A stretch of DNA of 64,000 bases from Nitrosomonas sp. Is79A3 (GCF_000219585.1 NC_015731.1:620001-684000), one strand, 5' to 3'. Shown: positions 21,342 to 30,883, counted from the first letter of the stretch. Program-made: numbers and translations. The notes: generated by a model from the sequence alone, not told the origin.

Positions 21342-22694
21342 TTACTCAGGATCCCAAGTGGGTAAAATTCCTATTTCATCAGATTTTACTTGAAATTCAC
21401 AATCTATGCCGATTCCCGGTACCCATATCAATTTTTCACCACAAAACAATAATGGCATAACGATACGTTCCCACGGTGGGATAACTGCTTCCTGCAATAG
21501 TTTTTTTAAGCTTCTGCGTGGACGGTTACAAGCCGGTGTAAAACGTTCGCCGCCGCTACGCGAACGTACTGTGACCGGTTCATTTAATATTTTTTGCTGA
21601 CTAATACCTTGATTCTTTATTTGCGTAAATCGGATGGCACCGCGTAAATGCTGGAGTGCTAAATAGGTTTCCCCACGCCATACATATTGCTTAGGCTCTT
21701 GAAGAGGTGTTATTCCGGGCAATATATAAATTGCCCCTTTATAACAACGAATTTCAGAATCGTTTAAACTGATATGGAATTGATTATCCACCCCTATCGC
21801 TAAAAGCTGATTCAGAATGTTTTCTATTTTAGCTGTACTGGGAAGGATTGCACCGTGTTGTAATAATGTGTAGCGTAGAAGATTTTTTGCGCGAGAGAAA
21901 CTCAGCTTGCGTAGATTTTCAACTTGAAGCTTTCCCAAAGCAAGACAATACGCACTATCGATTTCAGCTAATTCATCCAATAGTAATGATGCCTCAGACA
22001 AGTGGCGACTGGTACGTAACAGTGTTTTTGGATAATTGGGGTATCGTGTTTTTAATATGGGTAGAATCTCATGACGCAAGAAATTTCTATTGAAAGTGAT
22101 GCTGTCATTACTTTCATCGATTATCCAATTTAATTTTTGTTGCTGTGCATAGGCTTCAATTCGACTGCGAGAAACTTCTAACAGTGGCCGCAGTATCTGC
22201 GGAGCAGCATCAGAAGCTTGTTTTCTGACAATTGGCATCGCACTCAATCCTTTTACGCCTGCACCACGAAATAATTGTAACAATAGAGTTTCAGCCTGAT
22301 CATCCAGATGCTGCGCCAGTACCACATAATCTGCTTGTATGTGACTGAATATGCGATAACGTTCCTCCCGGGCGATGGCTTCAAGACTGATGCCAGTTTC
22401 TTTTTTGATCTGCAGGTAGGCGATGTAAATTGAAATGCCGTAGTTGTGGCAGAGATTGCAGCAAAACTTGCTCCAGAATGTTGCATTGCTGCTGATACCA
22501 TGATTAACATGCGCGGCCGAAAGCGTAAATTGCAATTGCTTGGATAACGTAGCCAGTACGTGCAGTAATACAACGGAATCGATACCACCGCTCAAAGCAA
22601 TGGTTAAGTGATCGCCCTGTTTAATATGTGCAAGTAATACTTCTTTCGTATCACATAGAAGGCTATTCGACTTTGACTTCCTTAAATGAGCCAT
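21342..22694 (-). CDS. tilS: tRNA(Ile)-lysidine synthase
   Basis: TilS puts lysidine on C34 of the CAU-anticodon tRNA-Ile, switching it to decode AUA. The N-type ATP pyrophosphatase P-loop SGGIDS is at about 35-40, and the middle contains [15 protein letters not shown] ([14 protein letters not shown]) and the [10 protein letters not shown] helix typical of TilS. The C-terminal tRNA-binding domain has [14 protein letters not shown] and [14 protein letters not shown]. At 450 residues it is full length. Its ATG lies 32 bases inside the 3' end of accA, so the two are tightly coupled, a common betaproteobacterial pairing. Confidence 0.93.
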   Translation of the reverse strand: MAHLRKSKSNSLLCDTKEVLLAHIKQGDHLTIALSGGIDSVVLLHVLATLSKQLQFTLSAAHVNHGISSNATFWSKFCCNLCHNYGISIYIAYLQIKKETGISLEAIAREERYRIFSHIQADYVVLAQHLDDQAETLLLQLFRGAGVKGLSAMPIVRKQASDAAPQILRPLLEVSRSRIEAYAQQQKLNWIIDESNDSITFNRNFLRHEILPILKTRYPNYPKTLLRTSRHLSEASLLLDELAEIDSAYCLALGKLQVENLRKLSFSRAKNLLRYTLLQHGAILPSTAKIENILNQLLAIGVDNQFHISLNDSEIRCYKGAIYILPGITPLQEPKQYVWRGETYLALQHLRGAIRFTQIKNQGISQQKILNEPVTVRSRSGGERFTPACNRPRRSLKKLLQEAVIPPWERIVMPLLFCGEKLIWVPGIGIDCEFQVKSDEIGILPTWDPE

Positions 22695-23631
22695 ATGTCA
22701 TAAGCCGATCTAGACGTTTTTCCAGAAGTGTTTCGATAGAATGATCCTGAAGCTTGCGGAGTGATTCCTGTAAAACAGTTTTTACCGATTGCATGATGGC
22801 TGGGTAATCACGATGCGCGCCACCGATTGGTTCAGTAATGATACTGTCAATTAAATTCATTGTTCTCAGCCGGTCGGCAGTGATACCCATAATTTCTGCA
22901 GCTTCAGGTGCTTTGTCCGCACTTTTCCATAGGATAGATGCGCAACCTTCGGGTGAAATCACCGAGTAGGTGGCGTATTGCAACATATGGATGACATCGC
23001 CGACAGCAACTGCCAAGGCGCCACCGGAGCCGCCTTCGCCAATAATCACGCAGATTACGGGGACTCTTAATTCCGCCAGAACATAAAGATTCTTACCGAT
23101 GGCTTCCGACTGTCCGCGCTCTTCTGCATCAATGCCGGGATATGCACCTGGCGTATCGATAAAAGTAACGAGCGGAATAGAAAATTTCTCCGCCAGGCGC
23201 ATCAAGCGCAATGCTTTACGATAACCTTCCGGTTTTGGCATCCCAAAATTGCGGTAAATCTTCTCCCGGGTATCACGCCCTTTCTGATGGCCAATCACCA
23301 TAATAGTCTGACCATTAAATCGTGCTAAACCGCCAACAATCGCATGGTCATCGGAAAAATTCCGATCACCATGCAATTCTTCAAAGTCTGTAAATAAATG
23401 TTCTATGTAATCCAGCGTATAGGGGCGTTGCGGATGCCGGGCAACTTGTGAGATTTGCCAAGGAGTCAGTTTTGCATAAACATTTTTCGTGAGAGATTGG
23501 CTTTTTGCCTGCAGACGCACAATTTCAGCTGAAATATCCAGCGCGGAATCATCCTGTGCAAAGCGTAATTCCTCTATTTTTGATTCAAATTCTGCAATAT
23601 TTTGTTCAAATTCCAGAAAAGTGATTTTCAT
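22663..23631 (-). CDS. accA: Acetyl-CoA carboxylase carboxyltransferase subunit alpha
   Basis: The alpha half of the carboxyltransferase that forms malonyl-CoA, the committed step of fatty-acid synthesis. It opens with [18 protein letters not shown] and contains [53 protein letters not shown] and the oxyanion-forming [10 protein letters not shown], all standard for AccA. The length of 322 is normal. It precedes and overlaps tilS by 32 bases. The promoter must lie in the 193 bp before the divergent msrB gene. Confidence 0.96.
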   Translation of the reverse strand: MKITFLEFEQNIAEFESKIEELRFAQDDSALDISAEIVRLQAKSQSLTKNVYAKLTPWQISQVARHPQRPYTLDYIEHLFTDFEELHGDRNFSDDHAIVGGLARFNGQTIMVIGHQKGRDTREKIYRNFGMPKPEGYRKALRLMRLAEKFSIPLVTFIDTPGAYPGIDAEERGQSEAIGKNLYVLAELRVPVICVIIGEGGSGGALAVAVGDVIHMLQYATYSVISPEGCASILWKSADKAPEAAEIMGITADRLRTMNLIDSIITEPIGGAHRDYPAIMQSVKTVLQESLRKLQDHSIETLLEKRLDRLMTYGSFKEVKVE

Positions 23632-23824
23632 GTGGACTAAGATATAATCTTAAAACCGTGATGATACAGGATTTATAGATAAATCTGCATGGCGGAGTTA
23701 ATCAAAGTAATGCCATTTCTGGGTAAGCATCTCAAATACTGGATAAAACTTGCTTGATCAGTTTGTTCGAGTTTTTTATGCGATGAAGTTATCTGGCTGA
23801 ACGAGTTATGTGAGGAACTTTTTT

Positions 23825-24349
23825 ATGAAACGACGCACCTTTCTCCAAGGGAGTAGTGTGATTCCTATTTTGCCCTTTTTTTCATTTTCACTATCAACAA
23901 CAGCAGTTGCAAATAATACCAAGCAGACTGTGATTGAGCCGCTCAACAAACCACATAAAGCATGGCGTGGGTTAGTGTCAACGGAGGGTTATAAGGTTTT
24001 ATTTGAAGAACATACCGAGGAACCCGGAAGTAGCGAATTAAATTATGAGCATCGGGAAGGAATTTTTATTTGTGCTGCATGTTATTTACCATTATTTGAA
24101 AGTCAGTATAAATATGAAAGTGGAAGCGGATGGCCGAGCTTTACCCAACCTATTCCGGGAAGTATTGGTACTAAACGCGACTTTCAACTAATTTTTTTGC
24201 GGACTGAATATCACTGCGCACGCTGCGGGGGACATCAGGGGCATGTTTTTAAAGATGGCCCGCCGCCCAGAGGGGAGCGTTGGTGCAATAATGGATTAGC
24301 GTTAAAGTTTGTATTGGAAACAGATCAGCTACCTGAACTCAGAGGTTGA
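23825..24349 (+). CDS. msrB: Peptide-methionine (R)-S-oxide reductase with Tat signal
   Basis: MsrB reduces methionine-R-sulfoxide in oxidised proteins. The N-terminus MKRRTFLQGS followed by a hydrophobic stretch to about residue 30 is a twin-arginine signal, so the enzyme is exported. The zinc cysteines are C83/C86 (CAAC) and C131/C134 (CARC), and the catalytic cysteine is C153 in RWCNNGLALKF. The start at 23825 is supported by GAGGA 8 nt upstream; an earlier in-frame GTG would only add five residues. The msrA gene begins 4 nt after its stop, so the two are a unit that repairs both sulfoxide epimers outside the cytoplasm. Confidence 0.93.
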   Translation: MKRRTFLQGSSVIPILPFFSFSLSTTAVANNTKQTVIEPLNKPHKAWRGLVSTEGYKVLFEEHTEEPGSSELNYEHREGIFICAACYLPLFESQYKYESGSGWPSFTQPIPGSIGTKRDFQLIFLRTEYHCARCGGHQGHVFKDGPPPRGERWCNNGLALKFVLETDQLPELRG

Positions 24350-24353
24350 ACCT

Positions 24354-25007
24354 ATGTGGAAGTGGAGTAATCAACAGCATTTTATGGTTGTAATATCGTT
24401 GTCCGTATTGATATTGAACGCCTGCCGGCAGATGGATGAGTCAATAGCAGGGGCAGCGGCTTCGCAAGTAACGGAGGAAAATTTAGAGATGGCAATCTTT
24501 GCCGGCGGCTGTTTTTGGTGCACAGAGTCTGATTTTGACAAACTACCGGGTGTGGTTTCTACTACCTCAGGTTATATTGGCGGTACTGTGGCAAATCCAA
24601 CTTATGATCAAGTAGTCGCTGGTAAAACCGGACATGTTGAAGCCGTGCAAATTTACTTTGATAAAACAAAGACCAATTTTTCCAATTTATTAGCTGCCTA
24701 TTGGTTAACGATAGATCCGCTGACAACCAACCAACAATTCTGTGATATAGGTTCACAGTATCGTAGTGTCATTTTTTACCACGATTTTGATCAAAAAGAG
24801 CTGGCAGAAGCATCAAAGAAGACGCTGGAGGCTTCCGGGCGATTTAATCAACCGATTGTCACGGAGATTCTACCGGTGACCGAATTTTACCGCGCAGAAG
24901 AATATCATCAAGATTATTACATTAAGAACCCGCTGCGGTATGCATATTATCGAAACAACTGCGGACGGGACAAACGGTTAGAAGACTTGTGGAGAATTAA
25001 ACATTAA
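24354..25007 (+). CDS. msrA: Peptide-methionine (S)-S-oxide reductase, predicted lipoprotein
   Basis: MsrA reduces methionine-S-sulfoxide. The active-site motif GGCFWC holds the nucleophile C53. The segments TTSGYIGG, GHVEAVQIYFD and YHQDYYIKNP are conserved in the family. The N-terminus has a hydrophobic run ending LNAC (C24), a plausible lipobox, so the enzyme is probably membrane-anchored in the periplasm next to Tat-exported MsrB. AGAGG stands 8 nt before the ATG at 24354. Two more cysteines near the C-terminus (QFCDIG and NNCGRD) could serve as resolving residues. Confidence 0.92.
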   Translation: MWKWSNQQHFMVVISLSVLILNACRQMDESIAGAAASQVTEENLEMAIFAGGCFWCTESDFDKLPGVVSTTSGYIGGTVANPTYDQVVAGKTGHVEAVQIYFDKTKTNFSNLLAAYWLTIDPLTTNQQFCDIGSQYRSVIFYHDFDQKELAEASKKTLEASGRFNQPIVTEILPVTEFYRAEEYHQDYYIKNPLRYAYYRNNCGRDKRLEDLWRIKH

Positions 25008-25017
25008 TAAAATAGAG

Positions 25018-26142
25018 ATGATTTCTTTGGGAGGAATTACTCCTAAAGATTTTTTACGTGATTATTGGCAAAAGCGGCCGCTGTTGATAAGAAATGCATT
25101 GCCTGGTTTTAACGGTTTGTTGACGCGCGATGGACTAATGAAACTGGCATGTCATGAAGATGCACAATCCCGTCTTGTTATCCAAAGAAAGGGTAAGTGG
25201 CATCTTAAACATGGCCCACTCAGCAGCTCTGATTTGGCAAAGTTGCCTAAAAAGCAATGGACACTGCTAGTACAGGAGGTGAATCATTTTCTGCCTTCAG
25301 CACGTGATTTATTGTCGAAGTTCTGCTTCATCCCACATGCCCGCCTGGATGACCTAATGGTGAGCTATGCACCCAAGGGCGGTGGGATCGGGCCACATTT
25401 TGATTCCTATGATGTATTCTTATTGCAAGGAATGGGATCGCGACGTTGGCAGGTTTCTGCGCAACAGCATAATCGATTCATTGCCGACGCTCCGCTTAGA
25501 ATCCTGGAAAAGTTTCAACCGGAGCAAGAGTGGGTGCTGGAAACGGGTGATATGCTTTATTTGCCGCCTAAGTATGCGCATAACGGAATTGCAGAAGATG
25601 ATTGCATGACATACTCCATTGGCTTCCGTGCACCCAGTCATGATGAACTAATGACGCAATTTCTTGTTTATCTGCAAGATAATATTGAAACGGAAGGTTG
25701 GTATTCTGATCCTGATTTGCAATTGCAATCTCATCCATCAAAGATCGGTACGGCAATGCAATCCCAGGTAAATTCGATATTGAAGAAAATTAGCTGGAAT
25801 CGCGATGATATCGAAAATTTTCTGGGTATTTATCTTTCGGAACCTAAATCACATGTTTTCTTTGAACAACCGATGAAACCTTTATCTCCACGTTTATTTC
25901 TGCAGCAGATAAAGAAAAATGGTGTGCAGCTTGACTTAAGAAGTAGGCTATTAAGCAGCCGCAATAAATTCTTTATCAATGGTGAAGTCTATAAAGTGGG
26001 CAGCAATGCATTCAAAATGTTGCTTACGCTTGCTGATAACCAGCAATTTCCCCCCTCTTCACATATCGACGAAGAGACGGAAAAAATCCTTTATCAGTGG
26101 TATGTTAATGGTTATATCGTAAGTAAAAATCAGGCAGTGTGA
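25018..26142 (+). CDS. ycfD: Cupin-fold ribosomal oxygenase, YcfD/RoxA type (uL16 arginine hydroxylase)
   Basis: A JmjC-like Fe(II)/2-oxoglutarate oxygenase. E. coli YcfD hydroxylates an arginine in ribosomal protein uL16. The iron ligands are visible as H127 and D129 in GPHFDSYDVFLLQ and H188 in KYAHNG. The N-terminal FLRDYWQKRPLLIRNALPGF is a strong family signature. The 374-residue length includes the C-terminal winged-helix/dimerisation part. It starts 10 bases after msrA and may be part of the same transcript; the ribosome-binding site is weak. Hydroxylation of uL16 rather than another target is inferred from the family. Confidence 0.88.
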   Translation: MISLGGITPKDFLRDYWQKRPLLIRNALPGFNGLLTRDGLMKLACHEDAQSRLVIQRKGKWHLKHGPLSSSDLAKLPKKQWTLLVQEVNHFLPSARDLLSKFCFIPHARLDDLMVSYAPKGGGIGPHFDSYDVFLLQGMGSRRWQVSAQQHNRFIADAPLRILEKFQPEQEWVLETGDMLYLPPKYAHNGIAEDDCMTYSIGFRAPSHDELMTQFLVYLQDNIETEGWYSDPDLQLQSHPSKIGTAMQSQVNSILKKISWNRDDIENFLGIYLSEPKSHVFFEQPMKPLSPRLFLQQIKKNGVQLDLRSRLLSSRNKFFINGEVYKVGSNAFKMLLTLADNQQFPPSSHIDEETEKILYQWYVNGYIVSKNQAV

Positions 26143-26308
26143 AGCCTTTAATAATCCGATATTTTATAAATTTTCTTGAATTTCGCTGGACAGTATTATT
26201 TTATTCTGGTATTAAGGTTATGGTCTTTCTAATTTGAATGGCCGATGAGCTGTTTTAGATAATTTATCTTTAGTCAAAATTTTTTTTTGAATATAGGAGA
26301 TTTAGGAT

Positions 26309-26428
26309 ATGAAATACTCTCTATTGATTGCCGCTCTTTTAGCTTCATTTCTAGTAGGATGTGGTGAACCGAAGCCAGGTCAATATCCTCCAAGCTTTAT
26401 GGATGAGCGCGAGGGCACGCCTAAGTAA
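26309..26428 (+). CDS. Tiny lipoprotein 1 (39 residues)
   Basis: The ATG has GGAG upstream, and the reading frame encodes a signal peptide MKYSLLIAALLASFLVGC whose LVGC is a good lipobox (C18). The mature peptide would be only about 22 residues (CGEPKPGQYPPSFMDERE...). I do not recognise it, and it is too short for most gene finders. A strong terminator follows at 26475-26508, so it is a monocistronic unit. Two similar genes follow within 1 kb. Confidence 0.72.
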   Translation: MKYSLLIAALLASFLVGCGEPKPGQYPPSFMDEREGTPK

Positions 26429-26474
26429 CGAGGTATCGGTCTTTTTTGAAGTTTAAGAATTTTTATAATTTTAT

Positions 26475-26508
26475 AAAAAAACCGCTCTGTTAAAGGGCGG
26501 TTTTTTTT
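26475..26508 (+). terminator. Intrinsic terminator after lipoprotein 1
   Basis: An ACCGCTCT/AGGGCGGT stem (one G-T pair) is flanked by A-run and a T-run of eight. Confidence 0.88.
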
Positions 26509-26715
26509 ATGATGGTATTTAGTACTATGTTTATAATTAGTTAATTGTCGTATTGGTGAATATTGACCGCATATTGTCAGTGAGTTGAACAGCTTTAAAT
26601 GAAGTCTTTTAAGTTTGGTGATAGTTTAAATACGGGGTTCAAAATTGTATAATTGCACTGTTTCGATTATGCTATTGCATATAAACTAAACAAATTAAAG
26701 GATATTGGAGACTAA

Positions 26716-26868
26716 ATGATTAAATTTTCACTCTTAGCCGCTGCTTTTGCAGTATTAACGTTAACTGCTTGTGAGGGCAAAAAAAGTCTTGATGGTTATC
26801 CTATGGATAAACCGCCTCCATCGGCTTATGCACCTAGAGATTCAGAGCCCGCTGATAATACAAAATAG
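26716..26868 (+). CDS. Tiny lipoprotein 2 (50 residues)
   Basis: ATG at 26716 with GGAG 5 nt upstream. The signal peptide MIKFSLLAAAFAVLTLTAC ends in a lipobox (LTAC, C19), leaving a 32-residue mature peptide rich in Pro, Asp and Lys (LDGYPMDKPPPSAYAP). No known domain. Its size, signal type and Pro-rich hydrophilic tail resemble lipoproteins 1 and 3 either side, so a small paralogous group is likely. Confidence 0.75.
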   Translation: MIKFSLLAAAFAVLTLTACEGKKSLDGYPMDKPPPSAYAPRDSEPADNTK

Positions 26869-27204
26869 TCTACTAATAGATTTGCCGATTGATAAAATCG
26901 GCAAAAATAAGCTGGACTGTTCTTTCAGTCAATTTAAAAGACATCTAAAATTTTATTTTATTGCGCTACTTAGTATTTTTTCAATTCATGAAATAAAACT
27001 AAGTATATATAAATGAAAATGATTTTTGCAGAAATTATGAGATCATATGGGATATGCGGGGTTTCTCTTATTCCAAGAATGATTAATAACCCAGACAGCA
27101 GATTAAACGTATTAAATTTCTAACCAAAACTTGCTTGAATGATTAGTTTAATTCGTTATATACTGCTTGACTTACTTTTAAGAACTTTTTATAAGGAAAA
27201 TTAC
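26869..27204. other. Gene-free gap between lipoproteins 2 and 3
   Basis: It holds a hairpin at about 26881-26907 (TTTGCCGATT / AATCGGCAAA, 4-nt loop) just behind lipoprotein 2, without a T-run on the + strand. The rest is AT-rich and probably includes the promoter of lipoprotein 3. No other gene is seen. Confidence 0.6.
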
Positions 27205-27351
27205 ATGATGAAATATACTCTTCTGGCTACAATTTTATTGGCTTTAGCTTTATCTGCGTGTGGTGGAAAACCAAGTCAAGCATTGCCTGAAACTGAAAAA
27301 GCAAACTATGAAAAGGTTATGAAAGGCGGAGAGCCAGACAGCAAAAAATAA
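27205..27351 (+). CDS. Tiny lipoprotein 3 (48 residues)
   Basis: The start MMKYTLLATILLALALSAC has a typical lipobox (LSAC). The mature peptide CGGKPSQALPETEKANYEKVMKG is hydrophilic. AGGA is 7-10 nt before the paired ATGs at 27205/27208; a longer in-frame start at 27139 lacks a site. The beginning of the mature part (ACGGKP) is identical to that of the small lipoprotein at 62546-62737, so the group is spread over the genome. A strong terminator follows. Function unknown. Confidence 0.78.
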   Translation: MMKYTLLATILLALALSACGGKPSQALPETEKANYEKVMKGGEPDSKK

Positions 27352-27369
27352 TTTCCTTTTGTTTGAGGA

Positions 27370-27398
27370 AAAAAACCGCCCGAAGAGGCGGTTTTTTT
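27370..27398. terminator. Intrinsic terminator, possibly bidirectional
   Basis: AAAAACCGCC/GGCGGTTTTTTT with a short loop and both an upstream A-run and downstream T-run. It can end lipoprotein 3 on + and the dapA-bamC unit on -. Confidence 0.88.
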
Positions 27399-27401
27399 AT
27401 T

Positions 27402-27482
27402 TTATTTGTGGGATTTGTTTCGTAAGCCTTTGTCTTCTGCATCCTCATAGGGATCAAGATGTTTTGGTTGCTTAATTGTCAC
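27402..27482 (-). CDS. Possible 26-residue protein behind bamC
   Basis: A GTG-started frame 17 nt after the bamC stop encodes a highly charged peptide (TIKQPKHLDPYEDAEDKG...) and ends just before the terminator. A GAGCGGG lies about 8-14 nt upstream. It is too short to trust without conservation. Confidence 0.3.
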   Translation of the reverse strand: MTIKQPKHLDPYEDAEDKGLRNKSHK

Positions 27483-27499
27483 GTAAACACCCGCTCTTG

Positions 27500-28657
27500 T
27501 TATTTCAGCTGCTCATGCAGGAGCTTCAGAATGCGGCTTGTAGTGGCGGAATTTACTGCCGTTCCGTCATCATTTAACAGAGTAACCTTACTGGCATTGG
27601 TTCCAGTACTATGAATTTGTATACGGTATTTTGCAGCTTTTTCATCTTCCTTATTCCCGCTACGCCAGAACATAATTCCTGATAGTATGCCCTCGTCATC
27701 GCTTTTTTTCTTGCTGTCTTTATCGGGACTAAGATAGCGCACAAAATAAATACCCTCTACGCGATTGCGATCCTCAACAGTAAAACCGATGCGATCTAGT
27801 GCCAAACCGACGCGCCGCCATGATCTGTCGAATGCTTCGTTAATGATGAGAGTATTTCCTGTTTCCCGATCAATGTAGGCGCGTTCCAGCGCAGTACTCT
27901 TGCCTGTAGTTAGCTCCAGCTTGGCTTTTTCTTCTTCTACACCAAAGCGCATCATCAAACGCGATAACATTTCAGCTTCTAGATCAGGATCTGCTGGACG
28001 AGGCTGCCAGATTGTCCGGTTGAGACTGCCTCCTTCCAGTACTTCATTCATGCCTCGATGGCTGATATATATTTCAGTGCTACCTGCTTCATTGCGTTCC
28101 AGACGAGTACGAAATTTATCACGCTCTGCAGTTGAATAAATGCTATCCAGGAAGGTGGAGAGAAAAGTACGCACAAAGTCTTGTGGAATTTTTGCGCGAT
28201 TCTCAGCCCAGTCAGTTTCCATAATTCCTGCTTCCGGAACTTCTATTTTGATCAAAAAACCCAGTTCCTGCCAGAATTCTTTTACTATTGGCCATACGGT
28301 TTCAGGAGACTGCGGTACAACTAGCCAACGTTGCGTACCAGCACGTTCAATATGCACATTCTGAATCGATGACGGTAAAAAGGAGGAGGATGTGCCGCCA
28401 GCTTTTTGTTGTCCGCCACGCTCGCTACTATAGGTAGAAAATGTTGCGCTACCCGATGTACTGAGCTCAGGAATTGAATAGCGTTCATCAATAGCGGGTT
28501 TAATGAGATCGGGCGGTATATCTAATGCAGGTAACTTACCTGCTGACTTATAATCAATTGTTTTAGTTTCCGGGAACAGGTTGCAACCTGTGTTTGTCAA
28601 TGAAAGCGCCAATACCAGAGAGGGTATGGTAACTTTTCGCCATTTCATTCTTGACAT
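27500..28657 (-). CDS. bamC: Outer membrane protein assembly factor BamC
   Basis: BamC is a lipoprotein of the BAM complex that folds and inserts beta-barrel proteins in the outer membrane. The signal peptide ends LTNTGC. The unstructured N-terminal segment with LDIPPDLIKP is the stretch that binds BamD in E. coli. Two helix-grip domains follow, one starting near RWLVVPQSPETVWPIVKEFW and one near FDRSWRRVGLALDRIGFTVEDR. The length of 385 is typical. AGGAG stands 5 nt upstream. It starts 1 bp after the dapA stop, and dapA-bamC is a conserved pair. Confidence 0.9.
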   Translation of the reverse strand: MSRMKWRKVTIPSLVLALSLTNTGCNLFPETKTIDYKSAGKLPALDIPPDLIKPAIDERYSIPELSTSGSATFSTYSSERGGQQKAGGTSSSFLPSSIQNVHIERAGTQRWLVVPQSPETVWPIVKEFWQELGFLIKIEVPEAGIMETDWAENRAKIPQDFVRTFLSTFLDSIYSTAERDKFRTRLERNEAGSTEIYISHRGMNEVLEGGSLNRTIWQPRPADPDLEAEMLSRLMMRFGVEEEKAKLELTTGKSTALERAYIDRETGNTLIINEAFDRSWRRVGLALDRIGFTVEDRNRVEGIYFVRYLSPDKDSKKKSDDEGILSGIMFWRSGNKEDEKAAKYRIQIHSTGTNASKVTLLNDDGTAVNSATTSRILKLLHEQLK

Positions 28658-28658
28658 C

Positions 28659-29546
28659 TTACTCCTTTAAATCATGGATATTGGCTGAACGCATTGCTTC
28701 TCGAATAAGCTGATGATACTGAGCGGATAATGGTGTAAGTGGCAGGCGGATCCCAGAGTCTATTAAACCCATTTGTGCAACAGCCCATTTCACAGGAATT
28801 GGATTAGCCTCTACAAATAGATCAATATGTAAACGCAAGAGTTTATTATTCAGTGCTCGCGCAGTATTTAGATTGCCAGAGAATGCAGCAATACACATTT
28901 CATGCATCATTCTGGGTGCTACGTTCGCTGTGACTGAGATGACACCATGACTACCTAACAGCAGCAACGCTAATGCACTGACATCATCTCCGCTATAGAT
29001 GGAAAATTCAGGCGGTGCACGTAACAATAAGTCAGAGCCTCGCCCAATATCCCCCGTCGCATCTTTAATACCGACAATATTGGGAATCTGTGCCAAGCGT
29101 AGTGCTGTATTATTATGGATATCTGCAACAGTTCTGCCGGGAACGTTATAGAGGATATGGGGAATTTCTACTGCTTCTGCGATCGCCTTAAAGTGCTGAT
29201 ATAACCCTTCCTGAGTAGGTTTGTTGTAATAAGGAGCAACCGAAAGACAGGCATCTACGCCTGAATCTTTTGCATAAATAGACAAGTCGATGGCTTCACG
29301 TGTTGAATTGGCGCCAGTGCCTGCAATCACCGGTATGCGTCCAGCAACATGATCAACTGCAGTACGCATCAATAGGTGGTGCTCGTCAAAATCTACGGTT
29401 GGCGATTCACCCGTAGTGCCAACAACCACAACGCCATCGGTACCCTGGTCAATATGGAAATCAAGAAGAGAGCGGAAGCGTTCTAAATCTAATCCGCCCT
29501 CTTCACCCATCGGAGTGACGATAGCAACCAAGCTACCTTTAAACAT
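28659..29546 (-). CDS. dapA: 4-hydroxy-tetrahydrodipicolinate synthase
   Basis: DapA condenses pyruvate with aspartate semialdehyde on the way to diaminopimelate and lysine. It begins [12 protein letters not shown], contains GTTGESPT (substrate loop), [14 protein letters not shown] and VPGRT with the catalytic Tyr, and GIKDATGD with the Schiff-base lysine. 295 residues is the normal size. It is the first gene of the dapA-bamC operon; its promoter must lie in the ~140 bp before the IS element. Confidence 0.96.
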   Translation of the reverse strand: MFKGSLVAIVTPMGEEGGLDLERFRSLLDFHIDQGTDGVVVVGTTGESPTVDFDEHHLLMRTAVDHVAGRIPVIAGTGANSTREAIDLSIYAKDSGVDACLSVAPYYNKPTQEGLYQHFKAIAEAVEIPHILYNVPGRTVADIHNNTALRLAQIPNIVGIKDATGDIGRGSDLLLRAPPEFSIYSGDDVSALALLLLGSHGVISVTANVAPRMMHEMCIAAFSGNLNTARALNNKLLRLHIDLFVEANPIPVKWAVAQMGLIDSGIRLPLTPLSAQYHQLIREAMRSANIHDLKE

Positions 29547-29688
29547 AACAATCTATCCAGTAAAAATAATTCATTTTACCCGAATCTCATTTTATTTAAG
29601 TATATTCGCTATGTATTCCGACATATTTTATTCTTGCTGATGACTTAGATGCTACGCTTTGATCTGTCGATAGCTAAACCTTATCCAT

Positions 29689-29692
29689 TTAA
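29689..29692. repeat. Target-site duplication TTAA, left copy
   Basis: Direct repeat of TTAA with 30884-30887, matching the YTAR target preference of IS5-family elements. Confidence 0.85.
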
Positions 29693-30883
29693 GGAAGCTC
29701 TGATTAAGTTATTTATTCCAGTTTTGTCGACAAAGCTATCGGTAAAGTAGCTAATATAGGCATTATTGTGCGATTAATAACTGTAATTTTTAGCAGATTG
29801 CATACTATTCTGTCCCCTGATGCTGATTTTCAGGGATATTGGACGGAATTATCCCGTGGTTGGCATCCACACCTTACGGACATGGTAAAGATTAGCCAAG
29901 GCAAACAACAGATAAAGCTGTTGTGCATTCTTGAACAATCCTCGGTAACGGACTTTGGTATAACCAAATTGTCTTTTGACAATACGAAACGGATGTTCAA
30001 CCTTTGCGCGTAGTGAAGCTAGCATACGATTGAGCACGGCATGTTCTGCTGGCAATTCCTCACCGCGCTTGCGTTTGAATGGCATACCCCAGACCGGCTC
30101 TTCCGGCTGTCGTTGCGCTTCCAGATTGCGATCATTACGAGTATAAGCCCGATCACCCAATACAATTGCCTCTTCGCCATGTACCAGCGCATCAATCATG
30201 TTGCCATCGGCCACTTTGGCCGTGGTAATTTCCAGGCTATGCACCAGGCCGGAATCGGCATCTACGCCTATGTGTGCTTTTAATCCAAAGTAATAGTTGT
30301 TGCCTTTCTTAGTCGAACTCATCTCGCCATCACGTTTGCGTTGCCGGTTCTTGGTCGATGGCGCAGCCGCTATCAGCGTGGCGTCAACTATCGTGCCCTG
30401 ACGCAGCAATAATCCCTGTTGCGCTAACCGCCCAGTTGTTTCAGCAAACAGGCTTTGTGCCAAGTGATGCTTCTCCAGCAGGTGGCGAAACTTGAGGATC
30501 GTCGTCTCATCAGGCATAACATCTTCTCCCGCATCTAGTCCTGCAAATTCACGTAGCATCGGCACATCATGTAACGCTTCTTCCATTGCCGGATCTGAAT
30601 AACCAAACCATTGCTGCATCATATGAATCCGCAGCATCGCTTCCAACGCAAATGGCTTGCGTCCCAAACCTGCTACCGGATAGTGCGGCGCGATCCGATT
30701 CGTCCAGTCTACCCATGGAACCACTTGCTCCATTTCTTCGAGAAACTTTTGCCGGCGAGTTACTTTTGGTTTCTTGATAAATAATGGAATCGACAATACT
30801 AATTGTTTCATCAATGCATTCCCTTGCAGTGGTTACAATCTACCGCGTATTTTACAAGTTTTTGGGACTTAATCAGAGTTTCC
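29693..30883. mobile_element. Complete IS5-family insertion sequence
   Basis: The 1191-bp element is bounded by inverted repeats GGAAGCTCTGATTAAGT (left) and GGAAACTCTGATTAAGT (right, read inward), which differ at a single position. TTAA is duplicated on both sides. It holds one transposase gene on the - strand. The ends begin GGAAG-like as in IS5 itself. The right end lies inside the last codons of clpB and supplies its stop codon. A single intact frame and near-identical ends suggest a recent or still active insertion. Confidence 0.93.
29849..30811 (-). CDS. IS5-family DDE transposase
   Basis: A 320-residue transposase with the DUF772-type N-terminus (..WVDWTNRIAPHYPVAGLGRKPFALEAMLRIHMMQQWFGYSDPAMEEAL) and a DDE nuclease domain. 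The acidic residues are seen in TIVDATLI, VLGDRAYTR and the Y/R-E region AKVEHPFRIVKRQFGY. Size and motifs match the IS5 subgroup. The ATG at 30811 was preferred over a TTG one codon earlier; AAGGGA lies 9 nt upstream. The frame has no interruption, so the enzyme could be functional. Confidence 0.94.
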   Translation of the reverse strand: MKQLVLSIPLFIKKPKVTRRQKFLEEMEQVVPWVDWTNRIAPHYPVAGLGRKPFALEAMLRIHMMQQWFGYSDPAMEEALHDVPMLREFAGLDAGEDVMPDETTILKFRHLLEKHHLAQSLFAETTGRLAQQGLLLRQGTIVDATLIAAAPSTKNRQRKRDGEMSSTKKGNNYYFGLKAHIGVDADSGLVHSLEITTAKVADGNMIDALVHGEEAIVLGDRAYTRNDRNLEAQRQPEEPVWGMPFKRKRGEELPAEHAVLNRMLASLRAKVEHPFRIVKRQFGYTKVRYRGLFKNAQQLYLLFALANLYHVRKVWMPTTG

